Assembly: GCF_900115265.1 (NCBI RefSeq)
Contig: NZ_FOVU01000001.1
Span: forward strand, 717,001-781,000
From: Bradyrhizobium sp. Ghvi
Lineage (GTDB): Bacteria; Pseudomonadota; Alphaproteobacteria; Rhizobiales; Xanthobacteraceae
Direction: 5' to 3'
Length of the DNA stretch: 64,000 nt
Part shown: piece by piece, positions 16,980 to 25,550 of the stretch
Layout of the letters: each line of letters begins with the position of its first letter
How positions within the stretch are numbered: the stretch's first letter is position 1
Program-made: the position numbers and the translations under genes
The notes under the pieces: generated by a model
The model's input: the letters and a program-made list of their open reading frames with translations, nothing else
Told to the model about the DNA's origin: nothing
Database searches by the model: none

Positions 16980-18749
16980 TCAATGCACCGGCAGCGGCGG
17001 ATGCGGGATCGCCGTCAGCAGCTCCTTGGTGTAGTCGTCCTGCGGATCGCTCAACACCTTCTCGGAAATGCCCTCTTCCACGATTCGACCCGTCCGCATC
17101 ACAATGACACGATCGCACAACAAGCGCACTACATTCAAATCATGCGAGACGAACAGATAGCTCATACCCAGGCGCGCCTTGAGGTCCTGAAGCAGGTTCA
17201 GCACCACCGCCTGCACCGAGACGTCGAGCGCCGCGGTCGGTTCGTCCAGGATGACCAGCTTGGGGTGCAGCGCGATCGCCCGGGCGATGCCGACGCGGGC
17301 CTTCTGGCCACCGGAGAGCTGATGCGGGAAACGATCGAGCAGATTGTGCGGCAGGCCGACCATGGTGGCGAGCTCTTCGCAGCGGGCGCGGAGCGCTTCG
17401 CCGCCCTTGATGCCGCCCAATTGCAGAAGCGGATCGGCGATGGCGCGCGCGGCGGTGAAGCGCGGGTTGAGGCTGTCGGTCGGATCCTGGAACACCATCT
17501 GGATCCGACTGCGCTGCGGCAGCCGGGCGAAGGCTGATGGCGCGATGCCGCCGATATCTTCGCCTTCGAACTGGATCAGGCCGGAGGTCTGATCCAGGAG
17601 CCGCATCACCATCATCGACGTGGTCGATTTGCCGCAGCCGGATTCGCCGACGAGGCCGACGCTCTCGCCGTGGGCGATCGAGAAGCTGATGCCGTCCACG
17701 GCGCGGAACACGTCCGGCTCGACGGGCGGCTTGCGGCCGAACAGTTTGCCGAGCGTGGCCGTGGCGCCCTGGCGGGGATATTCCTTGACCAGCTTTTCGA
17801 TGAGCAGGAGGGGCTTGGGAGTCTCGTCGCTCCCGGGCTTGACCCGGGAGTCCATCGATTGAGATGAGTCTCGCGAAACGTGATGGACGGCCGGGTCGAG
17901 CCCGGCCATGACAGCCGCGGCCTCCTCCTCCGGCAACAGATCCCGCAAGCTCACACCCAGCCGCGGCGTCGCGCGCATCAGCTTCTTGGTGTAGGGGTGC
18001 TGTGGATTGGCGAAGATGTCGGCGGCCTTGGCGGTCTCGACGACGCGACCCTTTTCCATCACCACGACGCGGTCGCAATAGGCGGCGGCCAAGCCGAGGT
18101 CGTGGGTGATCAGGATGGTCGACATCGCGCGCCGCCTGGTCAGCTCGACGATCAGATCCATCACCGCTTTCTGGGTGGTGACGTCGAGGCCGGTGGTCGG
18201 CTCGTCCGCGATCAAGAGCTGCGGATTGCAGGCGAGCGCGAGCGCGATGACGACGCGCTGGCACATGCCGCCTGAGAGCTCGAACGGATAGGCGTGGTAG
18301 CGCTCGCGCGGGCGGGCGATCTTGACCTGCTCCAACGCCTCGATCGCCTTCTCGCCGCGATCTGTGACCTGGGCCTGCTGGACATGGGTGCGCAGGACGT
18401 CCTCGATCTGATCGCCGACCTTGCGGATCGGGTTCAGCGCCGCGCGCGGGTTCTGGAAGATCATCGAGACTTCGCGGCCGCGCAGATCGCGCATCTGGTC
18501 TTCGCTCGCAGCCTTGACGTCGATGCCGGAGAACATCACCGAGCCCTCGGCGATCTTGCCGGCGCGGTCGAGGATGCGCATCACCGCATAGGACGTCACC
18601 GACTTGCCGGAACCTGACTCGCCGACGATGGCGAGCGTCTCGCCCCTGGCGACGGAGATGTTGACGTGCTGCACGGCTTTGACGATGCCGCGCCGGGTGG
18701 TGAATTCGACGGTCAGATCTTGCACATCGAGCAGCGGCTGAGCGGTCAT
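16980..18749 (-). CDS. Fused DppD-DppF-type ABC transporter ATPase (two nucleotide-binding domains)
   Basis: A 589-residue protein carrying two complete ABC ATPase domains of the peptide/nickel importer type. Domain 1 has Walker A GESGSGKS, signature LSGGM and Walker B LLIADEPTTG. Domain 2 has Walker A GESGCGKS, signature LSGGQ and Walker B LVILDEPTAA. It would energise the permeases encoded just upstream. The linker between the domains contains a stretch (MAGLDPAVHHVSRDSS through SMDSRVKPGSDE) whose DNA is a dispersed palindromic repeat, not ABC sequence. The frame stays open through it. The start ATG follows GGGAGG. Confidence 0.92.
   Translation of the reverse strand: MTAQPLLDVQDLTVEFTTRRGIVKAVQHVNISVARGETLAIVGESGSGKSVTSYAVMRILDRAGKIAEGSVMFSGIDVKAASEDQMRDLRGREVSMIFQNPRAALNPIRKVGDQIEDVLRTHVQQAQVTDRGEKAIEALEQVKIARPRERYHAYPFELSGGMCQRVVIALALACNPQLLIADEPTTGLDVTTQKAVMDLIVELTRRRAMSTILITHDLGLAAAYCDRVVVMEKGRVVETAKAADIFANPQHPYTKKLMRATPRLGVSLRDLLPEEEAAAVMAGLDPAVHHVSRDSSQSMDSRVKPGSDETPKPLLLIEKLVKEYPRQGATATLGKLFGRKPPVEPDVFRAVDGISFSIAHGESVGLVGESGCGKSTTSMMVMRLLDQTSGLIQFEGEDIGGIAPSAFARLPQRSRIQMVFQDPTDSLNPRFTAARAIADPLLQLGGIKGGEALRARCEELATMVGLPHNLLDRFPHQLSGGQKARVGIARAIALHPKLVILDEPTAALDVSVQAVVLNLLQDLKARLGMSYLFVSHDLNVVRLLCDRVIVMRTGRIVEEGISEKVLSDPQDDYTKELLTAIPHPPLPVH
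17826..17912. repeat. Palindromic element inserted in frame in the ABC ATPase linker
   Basis: Two hairpins, CTCCCGGG/CCCGGGAG at 17830-17850 and GGCCGGG/CCCGGCC at 17889-17907, bracket a spacer as in the intergenic repeats of this window. It is read through as part of the ATPase gene and contributes about 29 residues. Confidence 0.75.
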
Positions 18750-18846
18750 ACGGGCCTCCCGTCGCTCACAAACTCGAAAACAACCCCATGCACAGTAGAG
18801 GCGGCATTGGATTCATTGGAGAATTTTTGACGGAAGCCAGCGACCA

Positions 18847-19746
18847 TCACGTCCTCCGCTGGGGATCGACGATGTCGCGCAGGCCGTCGCCGAGGAGGTT
18901 GAAGCAGAACACGGCGATCATCAGCGCGAGGCCGGGAAACAGCGCGATCCACCATTCCCCTGAGACCATGAAGCCCGCGCCCTCGGCGACCATGATGCCC
19001 CACTCGGCGGTCGGCGGGCGAACGCCGAGGCCGATGAAGGACAGACCTGCGGCATTCAAAATGGCGTAGCCCATGGTCAGCGACATCTGCACGATCATGA
19101 TGGGCATGATGTTCGGGAGGATGTGCACCAGGAGGATGCGGAATTCGCCATTGCCTGATAGCCGCGCGGCCTGCACGAAACCGGCATTGCGGCGGACATT
19201 GGCTTCGGCGCGCGCGACGCGGGCATAGAGCGGGAAGTTCACGATCGCGGTCGCCAGGATGATGTTCTGCACGGTGTTGCCGAGCGCAGCGACGATGCCC
19301 ATGGCGAGCACGAACAGCGGAAAGGCCATGATGGTGTCGGCGATGCGGCCGACGATGCGGTCGGTCCAGCCGCCGAAATAGCCCGCCGCGATGCCGGCAA
19401 GGCCGCCCATCAGGAACACCAGCACGACGGAGGCGACCGCAATGAACGTGTCGAGCCGCGTCGCCACCACGACGCGGCTGAAGATGTCGCGCCCCAATTG
19501 ATCGGTACCGAACCAGTGCGCGGCCGACGGCGGCTTCAAGGCCGCCGCGGTATCCGAGGCGAGCGGATCATACGGCACCACATAGGGGCCGAAGATCGCG
19601 GCGGTCAAAATCAGGATCAAGAGTGCGAAGGCAAAGCCTGTGACCTTGTTCTCGCCCAGCACGTAGCGGGTCTGTTCGAGAATCGCAGTGAACCCGGAGG
19701 TACGGGCAGGACCGGCGGGTTCAACGGCAGGCGCAACGGTACTCAT
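18847..19746 (-). CDS. Peptide-type ABC transporter permease (DppC-like)
   Basis: A 299-residue inner-membrane permease with an N-terminal hydrophobic segment followed by LKPPSAAHWFGTDQLGRDIFSR, the hallmark of the DppC/OppC branch. The EAA coupling loop is visible around EANVRRNAGFVQAARLSG, where the ATPase docks. About five further hydrophobic stretches follow. It lies 9 bases after the DppB-like gene and 97 bases before the ATPase gene. Confidence 0.93.
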   Translation of the reverse strand: MSTVAPAVEPAGPARTSGFTAILEQTRYVLGENKVTGFAFALLILILTAAIFGPYVVPYDPLASDTAAALKPPSAAHWFGTDQLGRDIFSRVVVATRLDTFIAVASVVLVFLMGGLAGIAAGYFGGWTDRIVGRIADTIMAFPLFVLAMGIVAALGNTVQNIILATAIVNFPLYARVARAEANVRRNAGFVQAARLSGNGEFRILLVHILPNIMPIMIVQMSLTMGYAILNAAGLSFIGLGVRPPTAEWGIMVAEGAGFMVSGEWWIALFPGLALMIAVFCFNLLGDGLRDIVDPQRRT

Positions 19747-19755
19747 TGAGACCTC

Positions 19756-20769
19756 CTACCCTTCCAGCCGCACGCGCGGATCGATCACGCCGTACAAGAT
19801 GTCGATCACGAGATTGAGCAGCACGTACATCACCGCCATGGTCAGCACGAAGCCCTGCACCGGAGCGAAGTCCGACGAGATCAGCGCTTCCACCGCGTAG
19901 GAGCCGATGCCGGGCCAGGCGAATACTTTTTCCACCAGCACGTTGGCCCCTAACAGGAACGAGAACACCATGCTCAGCGTCGTGACGACTGGCAGCATCG
20001 CGTTGCGGAAGGCGTAGGTGACGATCACGGTGGTCGGCGACAGCCCGCTGGCGCGCGCGGTGCGGACGAAGTCGGATGCGAGCACCGCCAGCATGGAAGC
20101 GCGCGTCATGCGGGCGATCGGCGCCAGCGAGAAGATCGCAAGCGTCGTTGCGGGCAGAATGAGCTGGCTCAGTGCCGAGCGAAAGGCCTCGACATCGCGC
20201 GCGAGCAGCGTGTCGATGAGATAGAAGCCGGTGACCGTCGGCGGCGCGCTGTAGAACACGTCCAATCGGCCGAGCGGCGCCGGCGACCAGCCGAGCCGGA
20301 AATAGAAGACGTAGACCAGCACCAGGCCAGTGAAGAACACCGGCAACGACACGCCCGCCGTTGTCGTGACCCGACATAAGTGATCGATCCATGACCCTGG
20401 CCGCGTGGCCGCGAGCACGCCGAGCGGAATGGCGATAACGATGGAGACGATGAGGCCGAGCAGGGTCAGCTCTGCCGAAGCCGGCAGGCGGTTGCGGATT
20501 TCGGTCGCGACCGGCTGGCCTGTCGTCAGGGAGTTGCCGAAATCGCCATGGGCGAGATCGTTGGTGTAGCGGTAGAACTGCTCGATCAGCGGTTTGTCGA
20601 GGCCGAGCTTTTTCCGGATCTGCTCGACAGCTTCTTTCGTCGCGGCGGGCCCTGCGAAATAGGCGGCGGGATCGCCCGGCAGCGCGCGCGTCAGCAGGAA
20701 GGTGACGATGACGACCCCGATCAGCGAGGGAATCGCGAACATCAGGCGCTTGCCGATCATGGAGAGCAT
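19756..20769 (-). CDS. Peptide-type ABC transporter permease (DppB-like)
   Basis: A 337-residue permease of the DppB/OppB branch: N-terminal membrane helix (RLMFAIPSLIGVVIVTFLL), the LPGDPAAYF periplasmic segment, and the EAA loop around RMTRASMLAVLASDFVRTAR. It forms the membrane channel with the DppC-like partner. An ATG three codons downstream is an alternative start. A repeat-rich gap of 115 bases separates it from the binding-protein gene upstream. Confidence 0.93.
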   Translation of the reverse strand: MLSMIGKRLMFAIPSLIGVVIVTFLLTRALPGDPAAYFAGPAATKEAVEQIRKKLGLDKPLIEQFYRYTNDLAHGDFGNSLTTGQPVATEIRNRLPASAELTLLGLIVSIVIAIPLGVLAATRPGSWIDHLCRVTTTAGVSLPVFFTGLVLVYVFYFRLGWSPAPLGRLDVFYSAPPTVTGFYLIDTLLARDVEAFRSALSQLILPATTLAIFSLAPIARMTRASMLAVLASDFVRTARASGLSPTTVIVTYAFRNAMLPVVTTLSMVFSFLLGANVLVEKVFAWPGIGSYAVEALISSDFAPVQGFVLTMAVMYVLLNLVIDILYGVIDPRVRLEG

Positions 20770-20787
20770 GGGACTCGTTCCGCTCGC

Positions 20788-20880
20788 GCGAATGGCGAAT
20801 AGCGAGTGGCGAATGTGTCCTCACAGCCAATCAACTGCATTCGCCAACACCTATTCGCTATTCGCCAATCACCATTCGCC
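20788..20880. repeat. ATTCGCC-repeat hairpin between binding-protein and permease genes
   Basis: Copies of GCGAATGGCGAAT-type sequence on the left are met by inverted copies such as CTATTCGCTATTCGCC on the right. A stem here could attenuate transcription between the abundant binding protein and the permeases, or protect the 3' end of the upstream message. Confidence 0.6.
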
Positions 20881-20884
20881 CCAC

Positions 20885-22507
20885 TCACCCCTTCGCCATC
20901 GCGCGATAGTCGAGCCTGCGGTGGAACCAGTATTGATAGCCGCTGATGTTCTTCTGCATCGCGACGTTGACGAAGGGCTGGTACAGCGGGATGCGCGGGA
21001 TGTCGGTATACGCGAGATCGACAAAGCCTTTCACGTCAGCATCGTAAGCCGCAGTGTCGCCGGCCGCGGCGGCCGTGCGCGCGCCGTCGATGAATTTGTC
21101 CATCTCCGCCGACTTGTAGCTCATGGTGTTGAAGACGGAATTGTTGCCGTGATAGCACCAGTAGAAGAAGTATTCGGGATAATCGAGCCAGCCCGAGAAC
21201 ACGTTGGTGAAGAGCGGCATTTCCTTCTTGTTCAATTCGGTGCGCCAGTTGGCGCCGGGCACCTTGTTGATGGTGGCCTTGATGCCGATCTGGGCGAGAG
21301 ACTCCTGCACCAGCACGCAGAGCGGTTCATTGACGCCGGCGAAATTCAGGTCGAACGAAATCGTGGTCTCGAACCCGCCTGCATAGCCAGCCTCCGCCAT
21401 CAGCGCCTTCGCCTTGTCCATGTCGGTGTTGTATTTGTGCGGCTGCGGCCAGGCGACTTCGGTCGGCTTGTCCCGGGGCGCCCCGAACATCGGGTTCGCT
21501 AGCCCGAACATCACCGCGTCCATGATCTTCTGATAGGGCAGCGCATAGGCGACCGCTTGGCGGACCTTCGGGTTGTCGAAGGGCGGCTTGGTGACGTTCA
21601 TGCCGATATACTGGATGCCGTTCGAGAACGGCAGCGACACCACGTTGAGCTTGCCGTTGGCCTTCATCTCCTGGAAATCCTTGTTCGGAAGTTCGTAGGA
21701 GATGTCGGCGTCGCCACGCTCCAAGAGCGCGCGGCGATTGCCGGCCTGCGGCACCATGCGCCAGATCACGCGCTTGATCTTCGGCAGCGGACCGCAGACC
21801 CAGTCGTCATTGCGCTCCATGATCACTTCGGTGCCGGCGGTCCACTTCGTCACCTTGTAGGCGCCGGAGCCTGCCGTCTGCTGCTTGGTGAACTCGAGGC
21901 CCCAGGGATCCTTCTCGCTGGAGTTCTTCTTCACCAGCTCCGAGTTGACGATGCAGGGCACGATGACGGCGAGATCGGGAATCGTCAGCCGGTCCTTCTT
22001 CAGGAAGTCGACACGCACGGTGTAGTCGTCGATCACGACGAACTGCTCCGGCTTGGTGAGCGAGCCCGCGCTCATCTGGAAAGTCGGAAAGCCGCCGACG
22101 CTGACGGCGCGGTCGAGCGACCACTTCACGTCCTTGGCGGTAACAGGCGTGCCGTCGTGGAATTTGGCGTTCTTGCGCAGCTTGAAGGTGACCGACTTGT
22201 CGTCGATCCTGAAATCCTCGGCGAGCTCGCCCTTGAATTTGTCGCGGTCGTAATAGGGCACGCCGCCGGGGCCGGTCTTCATCTCGTGGCTGATGAGGCG
22301 ATCGTAGCAATTCCAGGACACCTCATAGCCGGGGACGTTGGTGCCGACGCCGTGGATGTCGAGATTGTTGGGACCGCCTTCCGAAACGATCAGCAGCGTC
22401 TCCGAACGCGCATCGGCATAGGCCGACGACACGACCTGCGGCACCGCCGGAAGCGCCGCGCCGGCGGCCAATCCGGACACGGACTTGAGAAAATCGCGGC
22501 GCTTCAT
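20885..22507 (-). CDS. Family 5 extracellular solute-binding protein (peptide/nickel-type ABC importer)
   Basis: A 540-residue periplasmic binding protein, the usual size for SBP family 5. The N-terminus KRRDFLKSVSGLAAGAAL is a twin-arginine signal. Family landmarks include KFHDGTPVTAKDVKWSLDRA and the repeated lobe structure. It supplies ligand to the DppBC-type permeases in the same operon. Because the operon continues into atzG-atzE-atzH, the ligand is probably a small ureido or amide nitrogen compound rather than a peptide; this is inference. Confidence 0.92.
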   Translation of the reverse strand: MKRRDFLKSVSGLAAGAALPAVPQVVSSAYADARSETLLIVSEGGPNNLDIHGVGTNVPGYEVSWNCYDRLISHEMKTGPGGVPYYDRDKFKGELAEDFRIDDKSVTFKLRKNAKFHDGTPVTAKDVKWSLDRAVSVGGFPTFQMSAGSLTKPEQFVVIDDYTVRVDFLKKDRLTIPDLAVIVPCIVNSELVKKNSSEKDPWGLEFTKQQTAGSGAYKVTKWTAGTEVIMERNDDWVCGPLPKIKRVIWRMVPQAGNRRALLERGDADISYELPNKDFQEMKANGKLNVVSLPFSNGIQYIGMNVTKPPFDNPKVRQAVAYALPYQKIMDAVMFGLANPMFGAPRDKPTEVAWPQPHKYNTDMDKAKALMAEAGYAGGFETTISFDLNFAGVNEPLCVLVQESLAQIGIKATINKVPGANWRTELNKKEMPLFTNVFSGWLDYPEYFFYWCYHGNNSVFNTMSYKSAEMDKFIDGARTAAAAGDTAAYDADVKGFVDLAYTDIPRIPLYQPFVNVAMQKNISGYQYWFHRRLDYRAMAKG

Positions 22508-22860
22508 GACGGGTGCTCCAACTCAGAAGTTCTGGTTGGAACCGGATTCGCAAGGTTCGTGCCAGGGGGTAGCAGGAGCTTAGATCCGCAATAAATAATT
22601 GATACTGCTTATGTATGTCGAATAGGGCGGACGCGATCTCGAAGCTCAGGGTTCGACAATTGCATGCAAAGAGAGATATTTGCTCATTTAATAGGCCAAA
22701 ATTGAGGCCGGCGCACCTAATAGGCAAAGACTATCATTCCGGGGCGATGCGTAGCATCGAGCCCGGAATCCATCGAGCCATGGCACTCGCAGGACAATGG
22801 ATTCCGGGCTCGCCGCTTCGCGGCGCCCCGGAATGACGGGCGAGGCGCGGAGCGGAAAAA
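22508..22860. other. Promoter region of the ABC/atz operon plus a dispersed repeat
   Basis: The first 230 bases next to the binding-protein start are AT-rich, with an AATAAATAATTGATAC stretch near 22589, and should hold the operon promoter. The rest is the CATTCCGGGGCG-family repeat. No coding region is supported. Confidence 0.45.
22734..22838. repeat. Dispersed repeat, CATTCCGGGGCG family, copy 1
   Basis: TCATTCCGGGGCGATGCG at the left and its near-complement CGCCCCGGAATGACGG at the right enclose a second GGATTCCGGGCTCG arm. Related copies lie at 38092-38198 and 51258-51337. Confidence 0.8.
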
Positions 22861-23814
22861 TCACTCCGCCCAGATCAGCTCCTGCAATTCGAGCAGATCG
22901 TTCGCCTGGTCCTGCCAGCCCTCGATGCAGATGTGGCTGTTGAGGTCGCTGGCCTGGTGCAACAGCATGAGGGCCATCAGGCGTCGCTTCAGCGCGAATT
23001 CGAGCTTTGCATAGCCGAAGCCTTCGAGCAGGCTACGCACCCTCCCCGGCCGGCCCGCCGCCATGAAGGCGCTCGGGCCGAGCAGGTCGTAATCGCGCCA
23101 GCCCGCGCGGACATCGCCGAAGTCGAACAGGCCGGCGAGCGAGCATTGATCGTCGCTGCAGGCGAGCAGGAAATTTTCCGGAATGTATTCGCCGATCAGG
23201 ATCACCGGCGGCGCATCCATCGGGATCAGCATCGCCGCGTCGCGCAGGAGATCGTCGAGGCCGGCGAGGAATTTCGGCGCGAGGCCGAGACGGGTGTGCC
23301 GCGCCTTGCAGCCCTGCATCTGCGCGCGCATGAACTCGCTCCAGCGCGGCTCGATCCGTGCGAGCGGGCCGAGCGGCGCGCGCTGTACGGCGGCGATGGT
23401 CTCTCCGATCTGGCGCAGCACACGCTCCTTCTGCGCTTCGGGGAGCTGGGGCCAGACCTCCGAACCGAGCGTGCCTGTGAGGCGCGTGATGACGAGATAA
23501 GGCCAGCCGTCGCGCTCCCCCTCTGCGACGATCTCCGGAATCGGCAGAGGCAGCCGGCCTTTCAGCTGCGTTAGCGAGCCGCGCTCGGAGACGAATTGCG
23601 CGCGCAGCAGCGGCGGGAAGATTTTCAGGATCAGCTTGTCACTGAAGCCGACCACGAGATTGGTGCCGGTCGAGAAGACGTGCGGTGAGGCGACGTCGAT
23701 GCCGCGGCTGCGCGCGATGTCGAGCGCGATTGGGAGCCATTGCGGCGGATCGGAGCGAAAGGCGCGAAAGGAGTGCGGGCTGGTGAATTGAGGCAGCGTT
23801 TGCGATGAGACCAT
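22861..23814 (-). CDS. Aminoglycoside phosphotransferase-fold (APH) kinase-like protein with altered catalytic loop
   Basis: A 317-residue protein of the APH/choline-kinase fold. N-lobe: STGTNLVVGFSDKLILKIFPP with the ATP-binding lysine in LKIF. C-lobe: the Brenner loop, normally HGD-x4-N, reads IGEYIPEN (Ile207, Gly208, Glu209, Asn214), and the metal-binding DFG-like motif is FDFGD at 230-234. Replacement of the catalytic Asp by Glu and loss of the preceding His are unusual. I start at the ATG at 23814; the open frame runs further upstream but that part is palindromic repeat DNA and then overlaps ugpB. Substrate unknown. Confidence 0.75.
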   Translation of the reverse strand: MVSSQTLPQFTSPHSFRAFRSDPPQWLPIALDIARSRGIDVASPHVFSTGTNLVVGFSDKLILKIFPPLLRAQFVSERGSLTQLKGRLPLPIPEIVAEGERDGWPYLVITRLTGTLGSEVWPQLPEAQKERVLRQIGETIAAVQRAPLGPLARIEPRWSEFMRAQMQGCKARHTRLGLAPKFLAGLDDLLRDAAMLIPMDAPPVILIGEYIPENFLLACSDDQCSLAGLFDFGDVRAGWRDYDLLGPSAFMAAGRPGRVRSLLEGFGYAKLEFALKRRLMALMLLHQASDLNSHICIEGWQDQANDLLELQELIWAE

Positions 23815-23840
23815 CAGCGCAAACCCAGCGAACGGAGCAT

Positions 23841-23980
23841 CTCTCCCGCTTGCGGGAGAGGTCGGCGCATCCCGGGCGATGCGCAGCATCGTCCCGCGCC
23901 GGGTGAGGGTTTCCTCTGGGGGGCTCTCGCGAGTGGAGACACCCTCTCCCCACCCTTCCCCCGCAAGCGGGGGAGGGAGT
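23841..23980. repeat. Dispersed palindromic repeat, CTCTCCC family, copy 2
   Basis: It opens with CTCTCCCGCTTGCGGGAGAG and ends with the stem CTTCCCCCGCAAGCGGGGGA, with GCCGGGTGAGGG between. It lies between ugpB and the APH-fold gene. Confidence 0.8.
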
Positions 23981-24022
23981 GCACCGCCCCTGTGGCTGCA
24001 GCGTGTCTCAATCTCACGGCCT

Positions 24023-25348
24023 CTATCGCTCCGGGCTCGCGCGCTCGAACTGGCGCAGCAGCTTGTTGCCGCGCTCGACGGCGGAATCGAGTGCGGCCTG
24101 CGCGCTCTTGTGGCCGGCAAAGGCCTCCTCGAGCTCGTCCTCGATCGCGCCGCGGATCAGCACGAAGGAGCCGAGCCGGATGCCTTTGGAATTCTCGGTC
24201 GGCGGATGCAGCGTGATCTCTTCGAACGAGATCGAAAAGCCCGGATTGCGTTCGTAAAACCCTTGCGCGCGCGTCAGCTCGAAAGCGGCGCGGGTTACAG
24301 GCAGATAGCCGGTGTTCTGGTGCCAGGCGGCCTGCACGCCGGGCTGCGAGAGGTACGCGAAGAACCGCGCCACGCCCTTGTATTCCTCGCGCGGCCGGTC
24401 GCGCAGCACCCACAGCGTGGCGCCGCCGATGATGGAATTCTGCGGCGCGCCTGCAACGTCGGGCCAGTACGGCATCATGCCGTAGCCGACCTCGAACTTC
24501 GAGACCGCCTTGATGTCGGCCCGCGTCGCCGAGGAGCCGATGAAGATGCCGCATTCACCGTTCTGGAAGCGCGGCTCGGCCGCCTGCCCGCGTCCGCTGT
24601 AATCGAACAGTTTCGTCTCTTGCCATTCGGCGAGCTGGGCGACGTGCTTGACCACTTCTGGGTTGTTGATGGTCAGCTCGGCATCGAGGCCGGCAAAGCC
24701 GTTGGCCCGCGTCGCCAGCGACAGATTGTGAAACGCCGAAAAATTCTCCACATGGATCCAGGACGGCCAGGAGGTCGTGAAGCCGCAGGCCGCGCCGTGT
24801 TCGCGCAGACGCCTTGCCGCTTGCCCAAGCTCGGGCCAGGTCTTCGGCGGCGTCTCGGGATCGAGGCCGGCGTCGCGGAACATTGTCTTGTTGTAATAGA
24901 GGATCGGCGTCGAGGAGTTGAACGGGAAGGACAGCAGATTGCCTGACGCATCGCTGTAATAGCCGGAGACCGCCGGAAGATAATCATTGAGCGAGAACGG
25001 CTCGCCCATGTCGCGCATCATGCTGTACACCGGATAGATCGCACCCTTGGCCGCGGTCATGGTGGCGGTGGCGACCTCGTTGACCTGGACGATCGCGGGC
25101 TGGCTGCGCGAGCGGAAGGCGAAAATCGCGGCCGTCACCGTCTCGGTGTAGTTGCCTTTGTAAGTCGGCACGATGCGGTAGTCGGACTGCGAGGCGTTGA
25201 AGTCGGCGGCAAGCTTTTCGAGCTGCTTGCCGAGCTCGCCCGACATGGCGTGCCACCATGCGATGTCGGTCGTTGCGCGCGCTTCACAGCTCAAGGCGAG
25301 GACCAAAGTGGCGACGGCGACCTGCAAGAGGCGGAATGCTGAAGTCAC
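24023..25348 (-). CDS. ugpB: UgpB-like extracellular solute-binding protein (family 1), orphan
   Basis: A 441-residue family 1 binding protein. The mature chain opens with IAWWHAMSGELGKQLEKLA and contains NEVATATMTAAKGAIYPV and PFNSSTPILYYNK, all typical of glycerol-3-phosphate binding UgpB. I place the start at the GTG at 25348, six bases after GGAAGG, which leaves a clean signal peptide ending near CEARA; a TTG nine codons upstream is possible. No ugpA, ugpE or ugpC follows. It is divergent from the TRAP binding-protein gene. Ligand may be a glycerophosphodiester or G3P, by family only. Confidence 0.85.
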   Translation of the reverse strand: MTSAFRLLQVAVATLVLALSCEARATTDIAWWHAMSGELGKQLEKLAADFNASQSDYRIVPTYKGNYTETVTAAIFAFRSRSQPAIVQVNEVATATMTAAKGAIYPVYSMMRDMGEPFSLNDYLPAVSGYYSDASGNLLSFPFNSSTPILYYNKTMFRDAGLDPETPPKTWPELGQAARRLREHGAACGFTTSWPSWIHVENFSAFHNLSLATRANGFAGLDAELTINNPEVVKHVAQLAEWQETKLFDYSGRGQAAEPRFQNGECGIFIGSSATRADIKAVSKFEVGYGMMPYWPDVAGAPQNSIIGGATLWVLRDRPREEYKGVARFFAYLSQPGVQAAWHQNTGYLPVTRAAFELTRAQGFYERNPGFSISFEEITLHPPTENSKGIRLGSFVLIRGAIEDELEEAFAGHKSAQAALDSAVERGNKLLRQFERASPER

Positions 25349-25550
25349 GATGGCCCTTCCAAGGTCAAGCGGCAAGAGGCGACGTCCCCTTGCTTAAGAC
25401 GCGGCATAGTCGGTTTCAACCGGGAATGAAGGCGCACGGCGCTGCACAATCATCCGGCGGACCCGGCCGGGATGGCCTTCCCCTAACCATCTGCTAGATT
25501 GCGTTGAACCTTTTTGCCCCGCCATAGACTCCATCACCGAGGGGTTGAGT

